32,251 nucleotides of DNA from Verrucomicrobiales bacterium (GCA_002729295.1 PBTU01000116.1:1-32251); one strand, 5' to 3'. Positions 17,992-29,082 are shown, counted from the stretch's first letter. Notes: generated by a model from the letters alone, not told the origin. Numbers and translations: made by a program.

Positions 17992-18486
17992 TCAGGGAAC
18001 CCGGAATCGGTGAATTGATTTGTTAGGATCATTTGGGTCCTGCACCAATGACCCACTTGGAATTCCGCGGACATCCACCGGCTCCATGGTCCATGGGTTA
18101 AATACGTATCCCGACTTGCCCGGAATCCTGCGCGCGGTCTGATAGGTCTTCTTGCGATCCGTGTTGGTCTCAACTGAAGGAGTCTGATCAGAAGTCGTCG
18201 TCGGATTAGTTCCCGGGGGAATATCCCGAGCAACACGATCCTGGGCTGCCTCTTCAATCGAGCGCTCAAGGGCTTCGATACGGAGTTTTTCCTCGGCTTT
18301 GCGCTCGGCAAGCTCTCTTTCAAGCTGGGCAATCGTCTTTTCATAAGGCTGATTTGGCCCCAATACAAGGTTCCCGGTTGGCATATTTGGGTTGTGACCC
18401 GGAGGGTAGGCAGGAGTACAACTAACAAGCAGTGCGCCACTCAAGAGCAGGCCGGCTAGATTTTTGAGAGAAATCATGACTTTCAA
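17992..18486 (-). CDS. Putative lipoprotein
   Basis: MKVMISLKNLAGLLLSGALLVSCTPAYPPG: signal peptide with lipobox LVSC. Confidence 0.65.
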   Translation of the reverse strand: MKVMISLKNLAGLLLSGALLVSCTPAYPPGHNPNMPTGNLVLGPNQPYEKTIAQLERELAERKAEEKLRIEALERSIEEAAQDRVARDIPPGTNPTTTSDQTPSVETNTDRKKTYQTARRIPGKSGYVFNPWTMEPVDVRGIPSGSLVQDPNDPNKSIHRFRVP

Positions 18487-18575
18487 TATCGGTAGGAGTT
18501 CAGAATATGGGTGGGCGCCAGCGAGCTGACGAAGTCTTCATCACGGGCGAAAGCTAATTTGTCAAGCCACCACCC

Positions 18576-19616
18576 ATGTCTGAGAGTTCTAACAATTCCC
18601 CCGACCACGAGGATCTCCTGATCCAACAAGTGCGGGAATTTGTTACCTTCCCAGAAGAAGGAAACTTTGGGAGACTAGCACAAGACCTCTACAAACACCA
18701 ATTTTCGGTCAATTTACCTTTTCAGCGCTACTGTCAGACCATCGGACGAAGCCCGGATTCTATCGAAAGCTGGCGCGAAATCCCCGCCGTCCCCACCAGC
18801 GCTTTCAAACTTCCCAAATTCCCCCTCGTCGGCGTATATCCCGCCACCAAGCGATTTCTAACATCAGGAACCACCACCGAAATTCGCGGCGCCCACCATT
18901 TCCCCGACACCTCCCTCTACGAGCATTCCCTGATAGAAACCTGGGAAAAACAAAATTTTCCAACACTCACCCACCTCTACCTCACACCCTCACCCGTCGA
19001 ACTCCCCGAATCGTCCCTCAGCCACATGTTCGGAACTCTGGGGTCCAACCTTCCCGATCCGTTTCTTCTCAAAAACGACCGCTTCCACCTTCAGCCCTTA
19101 TTTAATCAAATCAGAACCGAAGCCCCCCTCTTCCTGATGGGAACCGCCCTGGCCCTCCTTCATCTTATGAAAACTCTCGGGCCGCTCCCACTCCCACCCG
19201 GATCGCAAATTCTCGAGACCGGGGGCTACAAGGGAACCCACCGCCAACTCTCGAAAGCCGACTTCTATTCCCAGCTCACAGAATTCTTCGCTGTCCCGGA
19301 CCATGCCATTCACAACGAATACGGCATGACCGAGCTCTCAACCCAGGCCTACGCCACCGGATCAGGCGGAGCCCACTGCTTCCCCGCCTGGTGCCGTCAC
19401 CAAATTCTCGACCCCGAAAGCGGATACGAACTTCCTCCCGGAGAAATCGGCTACCTACAAATTCACGACCTCGCCAACGTCCATAGTGTCGCGGCCATCC
19501 GAACCCAGGATTTTGCCATCGGACACGAAGATGGCTCCTTCACCCTCATCGGACGCGACCCCGGAGCCCTTCCCCGCGGTTGCTCCCGCAGCATCGACCA
19601 CTCCCTTTCCTCATGA
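18576..19616 (+). CDS. LuxE-like acyl-protein synthetase / acyl-activating enzyme
   Basis: IPAVPTSAFKLPKFPLVG...KRFLTSGTTTEIRGAHHFPDTSLYEHSL...NEYGMTELSTQAYATG. Confidence 0.75.
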   Translation: MSESSNNSPDHEDLLIQQVREFVTFPEEGNFGRLAQDLYKHQFSVNLPFQRYCQTIGRSPDSIESWREIPAVPTSAFKLPKFPLVGVYPATKRFLTSGTTTEIRGAHHFPDTSLYEHSLIETWEKQNFPTLTHLYLTPSPVELPESSLSHMFGTLGSNLPDPFLLKNDRFHLQPLFNQIRTEAPLFLMGTALALLHLMKTLGPLPLPPGSQILETGGYKGTHRQLSKADFYSQLTEFFAVPDHAIHNEYGMTELSTQAYATGSGGAHCFPAWCRHQILDPESGYELPPGEIGYLQIHDLANVHSVAAIRTQDFAIGHEDGSFTLIGRDPGALPRGCSRSIDHSLSS

Positions 19617-20590
19617 ACCACGCCGAACGACTAGACCTCATCGCCCGCTCGGCTTCCTTCTTCGAACCCTACACGGGGCCCTTCGACTGCAACCTTCTCC
19701 AAGGCATCTGGGATCGCGAACTTTCCCCACCCACCGTTCGCCTGCCCAAATCCATCGTTCATATCATCAGCGGCAACACCCCGCACGCCGCATACCAATC
19801 ACTCCTCAACGGACTCATCCTTGGAGCAAAAAATCGCATCAAGCTTCCCTCGAATGCTCTCCCCGATTTTAAAATCCCTCCCGGCTTCGAAAAATTCGTG
19901 GAAATCTCCCGTGATCTCCCCGACCACTGGATCCCCGAAGCCGATGCGCTCGTCGTCTTCGGTTCTGACGACACCTTGCGTCACTTCCAACAACTCTGCC
20001 CCCTCAAAACACCCTTCATCGGTCACGGCCACCGGGTCGGTATCGCCATCATCAAAGACCCCACTCCTGAAGCTGCTAAACTCGCCGCCCGAGACATCGG
20101 TCAATTCGATCAACAAGGCTGCCTCTCCCTGCAAACAATCTATCTCAAAGACCCCCGTGCCTTTGCTCCTCTCCTTGCAGAAGCCATGGCTGAATTTGAA
20201 AAAAGCCACCCGCGCGCTCCTCTTGGCCCCTCCGAAGCCGGAGCCATCAGCAACTTCCGCGAGGAAATCCGCTACCTCGCCGCCCAAACTCCCGACGACG
20301 TCGCCCTCTGGGAAAGCCCCGACTCCACCGCTTGGACCATCGTCTCTCAAAACTCCTCCAGACTCTCCCTCTCCCCCGGCAACCGTACCGTCTTCCTGCG
20401 CCCCATGCCCGAAGACTTCTCAAATCTCACCCACCTTTCCGGCATCGGACTCCATCCCTTCACCGAACGAACCGATTTGCCCTCACCTCGAATCTTCCCC
20501 CTCGGCCAGAGTCAATCTCCACCCGCCCTATGGGCCCACGACGGAATCCTTCCCCTCGCCTCTTTGATGAAACACCAAACGCTTCAGTAA
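19613..20590 (+). CDS. LuxC-like acyl-CoA reductase
   Basis: IVHIISGNTPHAAYQSLLNGLILGAKNRIKLPSNALPDF...FDQQGCLSLQTIYLKD. ATG at 19613 overlaps the upstream stop (ATGA). Confidence 0.75.
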   Translation: MNHAERLDLIARSASFFEPYTGPFDCNLLQGIWDRELSPPTVRLPKSIVHIISGNTPHAAYQSLLNGLILGAKNRIKLPSNALPDFKIPPGFEKFVEISRDLPDHWIPEADALVVFGSDDTLRHFQQLCPLKTPFIGHGHRVGIAIIKDPTPEAAKLAARDIGQFDQQGCLSLQTIYLKDPRAFAPLLAEAMAEFEKSHPRAPLGPSEAGAISNFREEIRYLAAQTPDDVALWESPDSTAWTIVSQNSSRLSLSPGNRTVFLRPMPEDFSNLTHLSGIGLHPFTERTDLPSPRIFPLGQSQSPPALWAHDGILPLASLMKHQTLQ

Positions 20591-21024
20591 GAGAGCGTCA
20601 ACTTTAGAACCCCTTTCGGATTCCTCACCGCCGCCTTCTCAAAACTTGGCAATCGCAACTTGGGATAGTTCGACACCGCTACGCCTTCCTTGGGTATTCC
20701 GAGGAAATTTTTCTTCAACTTCCGGTTGCGGTCTTCGTCGTGCAAAGCCACGAAGGCAAAATCCCCTTTCTTCAAATCAGGTACTTTGATCCTCACCACG
20801 CCACCCTTCGCCTTGCTCGCGGGAACAAAAAACTTCATGAGAGCCTTCTCAGGGTCATCCGGAAAACCTGCCTTTCCGGAAAATACCATGACACAAATAT
20901 CGCCCCGCTGATTGGCAATCCCGGTCACTTCAATTTCCACTCCGGCGAACGAAGTTGAGATTAAGAGAAAGAAGACAAATAATATCCTGAGCACACGAAG
21001 AACATTCCATAATCCAGAAATCAT
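20584..21024 (-). CDS. DUF2141 family secreted protein
   Basis: Signal peptide, then VEIEVTGIANQRGDICVMVFSGKAGFPDDPEKA...GDFAFVALHDEDRNRKLKKNFLGIPKEGVAVSN. Confidence 0.8.
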   Translation of the reverse strand: MISGLWNVLRVLRILFVFFLLISTSFAGVEIEVTGIANQRGDICVMVFSGKAGFPDDPEKALMKFFVPASKAKGGVVRIKVPDLKKGDFAFVALHDEDRNRKLKKNFLGIPKEGVAVSNYPKLRLPSFEKAAVRNPKGVLKLTLSY

Positions 21025-21223
21025 TCAAGACTCCTTTCCTTCCGTCCGAGCACTTTAAAATCGTCACCGTCCCCTTCGGGGCCACCCTCGCCCTTCCCGA
21101 TCTCGAGCTCCTTCAAAAACGCCTCAACAACCTTCCCCAGTGACTCCTCCCAGTAATGGGAATTCGCTCCTTCGGAAATGCTTCCCTCTTGATCTTTCCA
21201 GCGATTTTCCCTTCCCTTGACCA

Positions 21224-21457
21224 GTGAAACTTTGCGTCACGCCTCTGCTCGCTCCCGTTTTATTGACCCTGGGCGCCTCGCTTCTGATCGGGCGGGAAGC
21301 CACGCCCCAAAAAAAAGAGGCAAGCGTCTGGTCGGGCATCAATGAAAAGTATCTCGATCCCGAACTCATAGTCGACGACCGGCTCACCTTCATTGAAGAG
21401 GTGAAAGTCGAAGACCTCAAAGAAAATTACTTCCTGCGCTTCCGCAAAGACTCATGA
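21224..21457 (+). CDS. Small hypothetical membrane/secreted protein
   Basis: 77 aa, GTG start, N-terminal hydrophobic segment; ATGA overlap with the downstream permease. Confidence 0.5.
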   Translation: MKLCVTPLLAPVLLTLGASLLIGREATPQKKEASVWSGINEKYLDPELIVDDRLTFIEEVKVEDLKENYFLRFRKDS

Positions 21458-22719
21458 CGAGCGCCACCGGAAAGGGACTTGGTTTTTGGACGCTCACCTT
21501 TCTGGTCGTTGCCAACATGATCGGAGCGGGGGTCTTCACCACCTCCGGATACACTCTGGAATCCTTGCGCGATCCCAAGCTCGTCCTTTTCGCCTGGTTT
21601 GCCGCCGGACTCCTCGCTCTCTGCGGCGCCCATAGCTACGGCTTACTCGTCCAACGCATGCCTGTGTCGGGTGGCGAGTATGCCTTCCTCTCCCGGGCCG
21701 CCCACCCCTTCGCCGGATTCATCGCGGGCTGGGTTTCTCTCCTCGCCGGATTCAGCGGAGCCATCGCCTTCGCTGCCATTGCCATGGAAAGCTATCTTCC
21801 CGGAGTCCTCCCCCCAAAAGTCCTCGCCGCCTCCATCGTCATTCTCGGCGCTCTCATTCACGGGGCAAAACGGATCATCGGAATCAGCACCCAAAACATC
21901 GCCGTCATTTTCAAAGTCATCCTACTCGCCATCTTTATCTCCCTGAGCACTTGGAGTGCTGCTCAGGGAAAGTGGCAGGGCAACTCGTTTCCCTTAACGA
22001 GAGAGAGCATCGGTCTCCTCGCCTTTGCCCAAGCCATGGTCTGGATCTCGCTCAGCTACTCCGGATTTAACGCCGGAGTCTACGTCGCCGGTGAAGCCAC
22101 CAGCCCACGCGTCGTCAGCCGAGCCCTCATCACAGGCACCGCCATTGTCACCCTTCTTTACCTCCTCCTCAATGCCGCCTTCGTCCTCGCACCCCCTCCG
22201 TCGGAAATCTCCGGCCAAGCCGACATCGCCGCCCACGCTGCGATGTGGATCGGCGGCGAATCCTTCGCAACCTTCACCCGATTAGTGATCTCGCTCGCAC
22301 TCTTCACCTCCGTTCTCAGCATGATGATGGCCGGTCCCCGCGTTTACGGGAAAATGGCTGAAGACGGAATTCTCCCCAAAGTATTCATCCTCCGACCTAA
22401 CTGCACCTGGCCTGCCGTCACCTTACAAATGAGCCTCGCCCTTCTCCTCATTTTTATCACCAACCTACAAGACCTCCTCGGCTTTCTCGGCCTCACGCTC
22501 TCACTGAGCGCCTCGGCTTCCGTCCTCTGCCTCTTCCTCGGCGACCCAACAAAACGTCCCCGTGGTCTCAACGCTCTTCCCCCGCTCATCTTCATCATCG
22601 CTACCTTAATCACGGCCATCCTCCTTGTCATTCACGACTCCAAGCAAGCCCTCGGCACGATCCTCACTATCACCATCGCCGCTGCCGCGTATCAATTAAT
22701 GAAACCACGACCAAGCTGA
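21454..22719 (+). CDS. APC-family amino acid permease
   Basis: LTFLVVANMIGAGVFTTSGYTL...MPVSGGEYAFLSRAAHPFAGFIAGWVS...SGFNAGVYVAGEATSP; multi-TM. Confidence 0.88.
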   Translation: MTSATGKGLGFWTLTFLVVANMIGAGVFTTSGYTLESLRDPKLVLFAWFAAGLLALCGAHSYGLLVQRMPVSGGEYAFLSRAAHPFAGFIAGWVSLLAGFSGAIAFAAIAMESYLPGVLPPKVLAASIVILGALIHGAKRIIGISTQNIAVIFKVILLAIFISLSTWSAAQGKWQGNSFPLTRESIGLLAFAQAMVWISLSYSGFNAGVYVAGEATSPRVVSRALITGTAIVTLLYLLLNAAFVLAPPPSEISGQADIAAHAAMWIGGESFATFTRLVISLALFTSVLSMMMAGPRVYGKMAEDGILPKVFILRPNCTWPAVTLQMSLALLLIFITNLQDLLGFLGLTLSLSASASVLCLFLGDPTKRPRGLNALPPLIFIIATLITAILLVIHDSKQALGTILTITIAAAAYQLMKPRPS

Positions 22720-22900
22720 GAGAGATCCATCCCAGGGGGAGATGCTTGTTCTCACGAAACCCTTGGCGAATTCAAAAAAGGCATCGTGGAAGTTTGCCCG
22801 CCGCAGCCTCAGCGAAGGAGGAACCTCGCCACCTGGACGGTCGGGCCTGCGAATCCAAACGACGAGGACGCCTCAACTCCTCTCTCCAGAATTCAGGTTT

Positions 22901-24196
22901 ATGAAGTTGAAAGGTCTTTTCCAAGCTACGGTATTCATCTCCATGCTTCATCTGCGGATAATTCTCACTTCCCTCTTCCTCATCCTCCCCGGGTTATCCG
23001 AATCCATCACCGTCCCGGCTGCGACAGCCTACCTTGACCCCGATAGCCGCGGAGCCCGGGTCCGGCCCGAGGGGATCACTCATTGGAAGAGCCAGAAGAA
23101 CAGTATCAATTGGTTCGGAAAATTCGCGGCGACCGGCAAGTTCACCGCTAAGGTCGAACTAATTCTCACCGAGGGCGACACCATCACGATGACCCTCTCC
23201 AGCGGCAACAAGAAATCCAAGGCCACCGTCACGGGGAAAAAAGACACTCCGGTAATCGCTGATTTTGGGATCTTTCATATCACGAAGCCCGGCTTCCAAC
23301 AACTCTCCTTCAACGCATCCAAGCCTCCCAAGACCATCAAATCGCTCATCCTCGATGGACCAGCCACTAAGGACATACACTTCAACTTGAAGCCCCGACG
23401 CAATGCCGCTTCGGTGCACCTTTCCTATCCCATCGAACGAGGAACCAAGGTCTCCGCCTTCTACTGCGAAATGACCGGGGTGGAAGATCCGCTCTGGACT
23501 TACTACATGGCCTGCGGCTGGCATCGTGGATATTTTGGAATGCAGGTCAACAGCCCCACCGAACGCCGCATCATCTTCAGTGTCTGGGACAGCGGCGGTG
23601 AAGCCATCGATCGCAAAAAGGTTGGGCAAGAAAACCGCGTCACTCTCGTCGCCAAAGGCGAAGGAGTTTACAGCGGAGATTTCGGCAATGAAGGCACCGG
23701 TGGACACAGCCACCTCAAGTATCTTTGGAAGACCGGCCAAAAACAAAAGTTCCTCGTCACGGCGGAGCCGGTCAGTGAAACCCACACCATTTTCGCGGGC
23801 TACTATTTTCATCCCGACACGAAAGACTGGATGCTAATCTCAAGCTGGAAGGCTCCCAAGGAAGGTAAACGTCTCCGAGGGCTTTACAGCTTCAGCGAAA
23901 ACTTCGCCGGCCAAAACGGCCACGTCCTACGAAAAGCCCTATACGGAAACCAATGGATCCGCACCGCCGACGGCAATTGGCACGAGATCACCAAAACCAC
24001 CTTCAGCCATGACAGCACCGGAAAGAAAGACCGCCTCGACCGCTACATGGGACTGGGAAACGACAACCAATTCTTCCTCTCCCATGGAGGTTTCCTCAAT
24101 AACTACACCAACTACGGTGAACCCTTCACCCGTAAATCTAACGGAAATTCCCCGGAGGCCATAAAGCTGCCTCCACTTCCACCAGTGGAGAAATAG
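22901..24196 (+). CDS. DUF3472-domain secreted protein
   Basis: Signal peptide near MKLKGLFQATVFISMLHLRIILTSLFLILPGLSES; DUF3472-like FGMQVNSPTERRIIFSVWDSGG...GTGGHSHLKYLWKTGQKQKFLVTAEP. The upstream extension to 22742 is probably non-coding. Confidence 0.7.
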   Translation: MKLKGLFQATVFISMLHLRIILTSLFLILPGLSESITVPAATAYLDPDSRGARVRPEGITHWKSQKNSINWFGKFAATGKFTAKVELILTEGDTITMTLSSGNKKSKATVTGKKDTPVIADFGIFHITKPGFQQLSFNASKPPKTIKSLILDGPATKDIHFNLKPRRNAASVHLSYPIERGTKVSAFYCEMTGVEDPLWTYYMACGWHRGYFGMQVNSPTERRIIFSVWDSGGEAIDRKKVGQENRVTLVAKGEGVYSGDFGNEGTGGHSHLKYLWKTGQKQKFLVTAEPVSETHTIFAGYYFHPDTKDWMLISSWKAPKEGKRLRGLYSFSENFAGQNGHVLRKALYGNQWIRTADGNWHEITKTTFSHDSTGKKDRLDRYMGLGNDNQFFLSHGGFLNNYTNYGEPFTRKSNGNSPEAIKLPPLPPVEK

Positions 24197-24226
24197 GCTC
24201 AAACACCCCCTCTCTCCTACCACCAA

Positions 24227-24315
24227 CCATGGTGAACCTTCCGTAAGAACCGTATTCCTCAGAACGAATACAACAAAGCTTAGGCATATAATCCCAGAGG
24301 GAAGGTTCAGTATGG
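24227..24315. repeat. Imperfect intergenic inverted repeat
   Basis: CCATGGTGAACCTTCC (24227-24242) and GGAAGGTTCAGTATGG (24300-24315; reverse complement CCATACTGAACCTTCC), 14 of 16 complementary. Confidence 0.6.
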
Positions 24316-24479
24316 TGTGGCCTACAACCTGAATTTACCTGCAGACAATGGCCGTGAGTCCTCATACTTCATCTCCTGATAAGGCCGACCTCGCAATGGA
24401 CATGCGGATGTTTTCAATCTCTTCAAAAAGGAAACGTTGATCCAGAGATGCTGAAATCCTGCCGTTCCCTCGAGCGATT

Positions 24480-25520
24480 CTAAAGCGTCCCTTGCTCTTT
24501 CTTTAGCCTGAGCTGACCGCAGGCCGCATTAATATCGTGGCCTTTCTCGAGCCGCAAGGTCGCTGAGACACCCGCGTTGGTCAGGACTTTTTTAAAACGC
24601 AGACAGTCCTGATCATTAGGACGCACCCAAGGCAATCCCTCCACCGTATTATACGGAATGAGGTTCACCTTAGCCCGGATTGATCGAGCTCGCTTGGCGA
24701 GTATCCCAGCCTGTTCAGAGGACGCGTTAATCCCATCGATAAGAATATACTCCAGAGTGATTTTCTGATTCTTCTTAGAATTCCAAATTCGCAGCGCATC
24801 AAAGAGCTCGGCAACAGGATATTTCTTATTCACCGGCATGATCTTTTCACGCGTTACGTCGTCCGGCCCATGCAGGGAAATCGCCAAACGAATCTGCTGC
24901 GGCAATTCAGCGAGCTTTTTGATCTGCGGCACCAGGCCCGAAGTCGACACCGTGATCCGGCGCGCTCCGATCTTCAGTCCCCAATCAGAAGTGACCATCT
25001 GCAAGGCATTGCTCAGGTTTGTGAAGTTCGCTAGCGGCTCTCCCATTCCCATGAAGACCAAGTTGTTGACCTTCTCTCCCGACAACTCCTCCGCCAAAAT
25101 GATCTGCGAAACAATCTCAGCAGCAGTGAGATTTCGGGAAAAGCCATCGAGTCCCGAAGCACAAAACTTACAACCATACGCGCATCCTACCTGAGATGAC
25201 ACACAGAGCGTATGCCGATCCGACGTCTCCCCATAGAGTGCAGGTGAAGCCGGAATGAGAACCGTCTCGATGTATCGTTGATCCGGAAGCTGCAAGAGAA
25301 ACTTCCGCGTGGTGTCTTCCGAACCCTTGGTCAGCGTGTGCGTCAGCGGGCGCAGCGGATACTGCTCCGCGAGGGCCGATCTCAGCGCCGGAGGCAAATT
25401 GCTCATCTCTTCCCACGACCGGGCTCGCTTTTTATAAATCCAATCTAGGATTTGCGTTCCTCGGTAGGAGGGCTGGCCTTGTTCTTCAAGAAGCTCGGCG
25501 AGTTGTGGTTGAGTCAGCAT
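24480..25520 (-). CDS. rlmN: 23S rRNA (adenine2503-C2)-methyltransferase RlmN-like radical SAM enzyme
   Basis: CVSSQVGCAYGCKFCASGLDGFSRNLTAAEIV; NLVFMGMGEPLANF; RRITVSTSGLVPQIKKLA; LAISLHGPDD. Confidence 0.92.
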   Translation of the reverse strand: MLTQPQLAELLEEQGQPSYRGTQILDWIYKKRARSWEEMSNLPPALRSALAEQYPLRPLTHTLTKGSEDTTRKFLLQLPDQRYIETVLIPASPALYGETSDRHTLCVSSQVGCAYGCKFCASGLDGFSRNLTAAEIVSQIILAEELSGEKVNNLVFMGMGEPLANFTNLSNALQMVTSDWGLKIGARRITVSTSGLVPQIKKLAELPQQIRLAISLHGPDDVTREKIMPVNKKYPVAELFDALRIWNSKKNQKITLEYILIDGINASSEQAGILAKRARSIRAKVNLIPYNTVEGLPWVRPNDQDCLRFKKVLTNAGVSATLRLEKGHDINAACGQLRLKKEQGTL

Positions 25521-25694
25521 CGAACGGGGAAACCGTGCGCCCTTCAGGGATCAGGAGCAAGCATTGAGATCACACAAAAGAGCGCACACACTTACCGATC
25601 CGATCCTCCAATGTCATACAACCGAACGAATTTCCCGTTTCAAATCTTGTCCACTTACCCCCAAGCGATAGAACTCATCTAACAAGTATTCTCA

Positions 25695-26633
<939 letters not shown>

Positions 26634-26647
26634 AATTATCCCACCCT

Positions 26648-28879
26648 CTAATCTTCCTTCGGCACAACCACCACGCGGTTTTTCTTCACCATCTCGGTCA
26701 GGTCACGAAGAATATGCAAACCCTCACGCTTCACGGAATCAATACCGCTCGGCCAGTCCAGCGAGTCTTCGAGGTCATCGAACTTATCTTTCAACATGCG
26801 GAAGTGCCGTTCTTCGGCCTCCTTCCGATCGAGTAGAGGTAGCTTGTCAGCCTTCAAATCATCCAGCGTGAGACGATAGACCTTAAAGGTCTTCTTGTCC
26901 GCTTCTTCAACTTTCGCAAAACGTTCACGGCGTTCTTCATTGCGGGCCTTGCGACGTTCCTCCCGCTCCTTTGCTTCAGCACGACGCGTTTCGATATTTA
27001 CCGAGACTTTGTTCTCTTCACTGCGCTTCTTTGCCCGCGCAATGTCTTCGGCAAGGTATTTGAAATCCTGATCCTCGGCCCTACGGCCTTCACTCAGTTT
27101 GATCAGTTCGGCAAAATGGAGAAGTTCACGGTTCATTGGGACGAAGTCTTCCGCTGCGCGAATAATGTCATGCGGCAGAACATTACGCGCATAGGCTTCG
27201 CCCCGTTCTTCCGCATCGCTATAACTTGGTAAAACAATATCAGGCACCACCCCAAGCTTCTGCACCGAGCTTCCAGATGGACGATAGTATTTCTGAATCG
27301 TGAGCTTGATTCGTCCGGCCCGGTCATGATTGGAGAAGACCGGCATGTAGTTGGAAATTTCGACGAACTTCTGCACGCTTCCTTTTCCAAAAGTCGAGGA
27401 CTCCCCAACGATAACCGCGCGGTTATAATCCTGCAGTGCGCCCGCCATAATCTCGGTGGCCGAGGCACTCCCCTTACTGGTAAGCACCACGAGCGGCCCG
27501 GTATAGATAGGACGACGGATCTTGGAAATCAGCGGCTCGACCCGACCATTGGTCGACTTCACCTGCACCATTGGGCCCCGTCCGGTAAAGAACCCCGTCA
27601 AACGACGAACCTCATCCAACGAACCTCCGCCATTGCCACGAACGTCAATAGCAATACCATCGACTTTCTCTTCCACCAATCGCTTGAGAATTTTTTCAAG
27701 GTCTACCGAAACCCGGTTACCGCGGTTTTCGAAGTCAAAATAGAAGGACGGCATCTCAATGACAGCATACTTCTGCAGTTCATCACCTTCCCCAAATTCA
27801 TACACCTCTGCTGAAAGTAAATCCTCCTTCAAGCTCACTCGTTCGCGATCAATCTTGATGATGACAAATTCATCCTTTTTGCCATTCATCGGACTCACCT
27901 TAAGTCCAACTGTGGTGTTGATTTCCCCGAGGATCTGTTCGATCACCTTACTCAAAGGCATGAACATCACATCGACCCAGTCTCCATTCCCCCGCGGGTC
28001 AACCGCCACCACGCGGTCACCTGGTTGCAGCTGTCCCTGGCGATCCGCCGGACCGCCGGTCATAATACCGGTGATCTTTGAAGTGCCGTCATCTTCGGAA
28101 ATCAATCGCGCTCCGATTCCAACCAGCTCGTTGCTGATGCCGATGCGAAATTGTTCGAACTCCCGCATACTGTAATAATCGCTGTGCGGATCGTGGGAAC
28201 GGGCGACCGCGCTGTAAAAGTAGTTCGCGACATCTTCCAAATCAGAATCCATGATTTTCTTGAGCACGCGGTCGTAATTCGACTTCACCTTGAAGATAGC
28301 TGAAGGCGCCTCGAGAAAGGGGCTTTCCTTGCCTTGCTCTTTGGCTCGCTGATCGATTTCCTCACGACGCATCAACTCCGAAAGAAGCGCCTGCTCAACG
28401 CGGAGTTTCCACAAAGCCCTGGCCCTCTCCTCGTCTGCCGGCCAAGACTCTTCCGAGCGATCAAGAATCACGGTGCGGTCACCATCGAACTTGAATTCGT
28501 TCTTCTCTAACAAGGCACAGGCTTCCCCGATGCGAGCTTTGACCCGGCTCCGGTAAACCTCGAAAATCTCCACACCCGCCGAGAGAGCATCACTCATCAT
28601 GAGAAGCTCGTGAAGGCAGTGTGAGTATTGCTTCTGGAATTTCTTAATGTCGCTCTGCAGAAAATAGACATGGCTGGGATCCAAGGTCTCCAGATACTCC
28701 TCAAAAAACTTTTGGCTCAACTCGACATCAAAGGCGGGACGCGAGTAATGACCATTCTGTAAAATACGCCCCATCGCACGACCCACCAAATCGAAATCGG
28801 TTTGGGCGGCAACCGGTGCGGAAAAACAAGTGAGGAAGAGCAGCAATGGAGCTGCAGCAAGACGAAGTCGTTGAAGCAT
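26648..28879 (-). CDS. prc: Carboxy-terminal processing (tail-specific) protease with PDZ domain
   Basis: PDZ segment (GIGARLISEDDGTSKITGIMTGGPADRQGQLQPGDRVVAVD), S41 catalytic segment (VLTSKGSASATEIMAGALQDYNRAVIVGESSTFGKGSVQ), Prc/Tsp-type C-terminal region. Confidence 0.9.
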   Translation of the reverse strand: MLQRLRLAAAPLLLFLTCFSAPVAAQTDFDLVGRAMGRILQNGHYSRPAFDVELSQKFFEEYLETLDPSHVYFLQSDIKKFQKQYSHCLHELLMMSDALSAGVEIFEVYRSRVKARIGEACALLEKNEFKFDGDRTVILDRSEESWPADEERARALWKLRVEQALLSELMRREEIDQRAKEQGKESPFLEAPSAIFKVKSNYDRVLKKIMDSDLEDVANYFYSAVARSHDPHSDYYSMREFEQFRIGISNELVGIGARLISEDDGTSKITGIMTGGPADRQGQLQPGDRVVAVDPRGNGDWVDVMFMPLSKVIEQILGEINTTVGLKVSPMNGKKDEFVIIKIDRERVSLKEDLLSAEVYEFGEGDELQKYAVIEMPSFYFDFENRGNRVSVDLEKILKRLVEEKVDGIAIDVRGNGGGSLDEVRRLTGFFTGRGPMVQVKSTNGRVEPLISKIRRPIYTGPLVVLTSKGSASATEIMAGALQDYNRAVIVGESSTFGKGSVQKFVEISNYMPVFSNHDRAGRIKLTIQKYYRPSGSSVQKLGVVPDIVLPSYSDAEERGEAYARNVLPHDIIRAAEDFVPMNRELLHFAELIKLSEGRRAEDQDFKYLAEDIARAKKRSEENKVSVNIETRRAEAKEREERRKARNEERRERFAKVEEADKKTFKVYRLTLDDLKADKLPLLDRKEAEERHFRMLKDKFDDLEDSLDWPSGIDSVKREGLHILRDLTEMVKKNRVVVVPKED

Positions 28880-29082
28880 AAGAGAAGCTGAACATTATTC
28901 GAGACTGTGAAGGCACTTCACACAAGCCCGGAAAAAGGTTCGTAGTATATAAACGAAACAAAAGAGCTCATTTATCCCTAAATCTCCCTGCTCCTGCACA
29001 GGAATCCTGCTCGCCACGGGCTTGATCTCTTCCAGAAATCCGCTAAAAGCCATTTCCGCGCATCAATCAGCGGGATTTAGCC

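Noticed and set aside
26648-28879. Charged coiled segment in Prc (RRAEAKEREERRKARNEERRERFAKVEEADKK) as a novel domain
   Set aside because: The charged linker and C-terminal region are usual for Prc/Tsp-type proteases.
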